Positions 62,053 through 64,000 of a DNA stretch of 64,000 nucleotides are shown here, piece after piece. The DNA is taken from NCBI GenBank assembly GCA_002482965.1, contig DLGZ01000053.1, positions 154,763-218,762 on the forward strand. Direction: 5' to 3'. Position 1 is the first letter of the stretch. Every line of letters starts with the position of its first letter. Both the position numbers and the translations under genes were made by a program. The DNA comes from Verrucomicrobiaceae bacterium UBA7681. GTDB lineage: Bacteria > Verrucomicrobiota > Verrucomicrobiia > Verrucomicrobiales > Verrucomicrobiaceae. The notes beneath the pieces were generated by a model. It had not been told where the DNA came from, did not search any database, and saw only the letters and a list, made by a program, of their open reading frames with translations.

Positions 62053-62835
62053 CTAGCCGCGTGTTGTGGTGATGACCACCACTTTTTCTGCTCCACCCTC
62101 CCTCCGCAAAACCCGGGCACACTCGCTCGTCGTCGCTCCCGTGGTGAAAACATCGTCCACCAGCAGGATGCGCCTCCCCTGAAGATTGATCTGGGGCTGC
62201 CAGCGCCTCGGCTGCCGCACGGCAAACGCCCCGCGCAGGTTTTTCAGCCGCTCCTCACGGTGCAGCCCCGCCTGCGAATCCGTCTCCCGCGTGCGCAGCA
62301 GCGCCTTCACCGCAGGAATCCCCGTCAAACGTGACAGCCGCTGGCACAGCTCCCAGCTTTGATTGAACTCCCGGTCCACTTCCCGGCTGCGATGCAGCGG
62401 CACCGGCACCAGCAGCCATTCCGCGAGATTCTCCTGCGCCAGCCGGGGCTCCTCCAAAACACGCAGCATCAGCATCGCCAGTGCCCCGCGCAGCTGCAGA
62501 CGACGCTCATACTTGAACTGGTGAATCAGCTCCCGCATCACCCCCTCCGCATGGCAGGCCGCCACGGCAAACTCAAACTCCAGCCGCCGTCCGCTGCAGT
62601 TCGCACAGCGGAACTCATTCGTCAGCGCACCCTCATAGACCTCACCGCACACCATGCAGTAGGGTGCTTCCACCAGCGGCAGCGCCCCGGCACACCCTTC
62701 GCAAAACCACCCATCATCCACCGGCACCTTGCACACGCAGCACAGCGGCGGATACACCAGGTCCACCCACGCCCGCCACACGGGTCGCAGCAGCCGCTGC
62801 ACACGCGATGGATCTGGAGGACCGGGAAAGGACAT
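62053..62835 (-). CDS. ComF-family phosphoribosyltransferase-like protein
   Basis: The protein has 260 residues. An N-terminal double zinc ribbon carries CCVCKVP..FCEGC (about 32-48) and CMVCGEV..CANC (about 60-80). The C-terminal phosphoribosyltransferase fold has WLLVPVPLHRSREVDREFNQ and the PRPP loop ILLVDDVFTTGATT near residue 230. ComF homologues take part in natural DNA uptake in competent bacteria; in others the role is uncertain. The ATG at 62835 (MSFPGPPDPS) is used because the upstream in-frame extension to 62925 overlaps the divergent purT start. It is divergent from purT, with 53 bp between the starts. Confidence 0.9.
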   Translation of the reverse strand: MSFPGPPDPSRVQRLLRPVWRAWVDLVYPPLCCVCKVPVDDGWFCEGCAGALPLVEAPYCMVCGEVYEGALTNEFRCANCSGRRLEFEFAVAACHAEGVMRELIHQFKYERRLQLRGALAMLMLRVLEEPRLAQENLAEWLLVPVPLHRSREVDREFNQSWELCQRLSRLTGIPAVKALLRTRETDSQAGLHREERLKNLRGAFAVRQPRRWQPQINLQGRRILLVDDVFTTGATTSECARVLRREGGAEKVVVITTTRG

Positions 62836-62888
62836 GGTCCATACTAAATGCGATTTGATGCCCGCCAACTGCAAGCCTAAATGCACGC

Positions 62889-64000
62889 ATGTCACGCATC
62901 GGCACCCCTCTTTCCTCCTCCGCAACCAAGGTCATGCTTCTCGGCTCAGGTGAGCTCGGCAAAGAAGTCGTCATCGAACTCCAGCGCCTCGGCTGCGAAG
63001 TCATCGCCGTGGATCGCTACGCCAACGCCCCCGCCATGCAGGTCGCGCATCGCAGCCACATCATCTCCATGCTCGATGGCGAGGCCCTGCGCCGCCTCGT
63101 GGAAGTGGAAAAACCCGACTGCATCGTCCCGGAAATCGAGGCCATCGCCACAGACACCCTTCTGGAACTGGAAAACGAAGGCTTCCGTGTCGTCCCCACC
63201 GCCCGTGCGGCAAAGCTCACCATGAACCGCGAAGGCATCCGCCGCCTCGCCGCCGAGGAGCTCGGCCTCAAGTCCTCCCCCTACATCTTTGCCGCCACCG
63301 AAGAGGAATTCCGCGCAGCCATTGAAAAAATCGGCATGCCCTGCGTCGTGAAGCCCATTATGAGCAGCTCCGGCAAGGGCCAGAGTGTTGTCAAAACCGA
63401 GTCCGACATCGCCCACTCCTGGCAATACGCCCAGGAAGGTGGCCGCGCCGGCAAGGGCAAGGTCATCGTCGAAGGCTTCGTCGATTTCGACTACGAGATC
63501 ACCATGCTCACCGTCCGTCACGTCGGCGGCACCGCCTTCTGCGCCCCCGTCGGCCACACCCAGATCAAAGGCGACTACCGCGAGTCCTGGCAGCCGCACC
63601 CCATGTCCAAAAAAGCCCTCGATGCCGCCGAACACATGGCCGGAGCCATCACCGAAGCCCTCGGCGGACGCGGACTCTTCGGCGTCGAGATGTTCATCAA
63701 AGGCGACGACGTCATCTTCAGCGAAGTCTCCCCTCGCCCCCACGACACCGGCCTCGTCACCCTCATCTCTCAGGATTTGAGCGAGTTCGCCCTCCACGTC
63801 CGTGCCATCCTCGGCCTGCCCATCCCCAACATCCATCAGCACGGCCCCAGCGCCAGCTGCGCCGTCCTCGTCGAAGGCGAGTCCTCCCAGGTACAATTCG
63901 GCGCGCTCGATCAAGTCCTTGCCGAGCCCGACACCCAGGTCCGCCTCTTCGGCAAGCCAACTGTCAGCGGCCAGCGCCGCATGGCCGTCACCCTCGCCCG
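62889..64000 (+). CDS. purT: Formate-dependent phosphoribosylglycinamide formyltransferase, 3' end cut by window edge
   Basis: About 370 codons run to the right edge with no stop. It is an ATP-grasp enzyme that forms N-formyl-GAR from GAR, formate and ATP in purine synthesis. Visible features are the N-terminal VMLLGSGELGKEVVIELQRL, VDRYANAPAMQVAH, IVPEIEAIATDTL, KPIMSSSGKGQSVVK, VDFDYEITMLTVR and the metal-binding FSEVSPRPHDTGLVTL. The ATG at 62889 gives the family N-terminus; another ATG at 62881 is out of frame. The C-terminal 20-40 residues lie outside the window. Confidence 0.95.
   Translation, partial: MSRIGTPLSSSATKVMLLGSGELGKEVVIELQRLGCEVIAVDRYANAPAMQVAHRSHIISMLDGEALRRLVEVEKPDCIVPEIEAIATDTLLELENEGFRVVPTARAAKLTMNREGIRRLAAEELGLKSSPYIFAATEEEFRAAIEKIGMPCVVKPIMSSSGKGQSVVKTESDIAHSWQYAQEGGRAGKGKVIVEGFVDFDYEITMLTVRHVGGTAFCAPVGHTQIKGDYRESWQPHPMSKKALDAAEHMAGAITEALGGRGLFGVEMFIKGDDVIFSEVSPRPHDTGLVTLISQDLSEFALHVRAILGLPIPNIHQHGPSASCAVLVEGESSQVQFGALDQVLAEPDTQVRLFGKPTVSGQRRMAVTLA

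Overview
The window is a dense, GC-rich (about 60 %) chromosomal segment, most likely from a Verrucomicrobiota bacterium of the Verrucomicrobiaceae/Prosthecobacter kind. That placement is an inference. It rests on planctomycete-type cytochrome proteins (PSCyt1/DUF1549, DUF1592, DUF1552), a 4017-residue beta-strand-repeat protein with a PEP-CTERM anchor, a formylglycine sulfatase, Tat-exported Gfo/Idh/MocA and PhoD-like proteins, and an M56 peptidase fused to Ig-like repeats. No non-coding stretch exceeds about 300 bp.

Left part (1-24 kb). A PSCyt1/DUF1549 cytochrome protein is cut by the left edge. Next is a BlaI/BlaR1-type pair with two TACAATTGTA operators, then the giant surface protein (6401-18454), a short PAS-domain ORF, and a divergent deoC/GntR pair sharing two TTGGCTNAGCCA operators. 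A PqaA-like hydrolase, a 2-Cys peroxiredoxin with a clear terminator, and a DUF1552 protein follow.

Middle (24-35 kb). A two-gene plus-strand operon, M48 metallopeptidase then a 1786-residue pseudokinase-DUF4011-SF1 helicase-REase-like-WGR protein, lies between a DUF1592 gene and a DUF1552 gene that are normally neighbours. This operon is the best candidate in the window for an undescribed, possibly defence-related, system. A Gfo/Idh/MocA oxidoreductase and a beta-helix protein form the next operon.

Right part (35-64 kb). This holds a PhoD-like phosphatase, an LRR-like protein, a eukaryotic-type UDP-glucose pyrophosphorylase, a dihaem cytochrome c, a large lipoprotein and ilvD. Then come an exopolysaccharide export group (Wza-like, Wzc-like, outer-membrane barrel, small secreted protein), tRNA-Gly(UCC), a sulfatase, Nudix and DUF502 genes, and sucAB, whose E2 lacks the E3-binding domain. 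A MocR-type regulator with a direct-repeat operator, a small membrane protein, a RAYT-like transposase, accD, a ComF-family gene and purT (cut by the right edge) complete the window. Many genes are packed end to end: convergent stops lie 2-5 bp apart or overlap, and several genes overlap or sit a few bases apart as operons.
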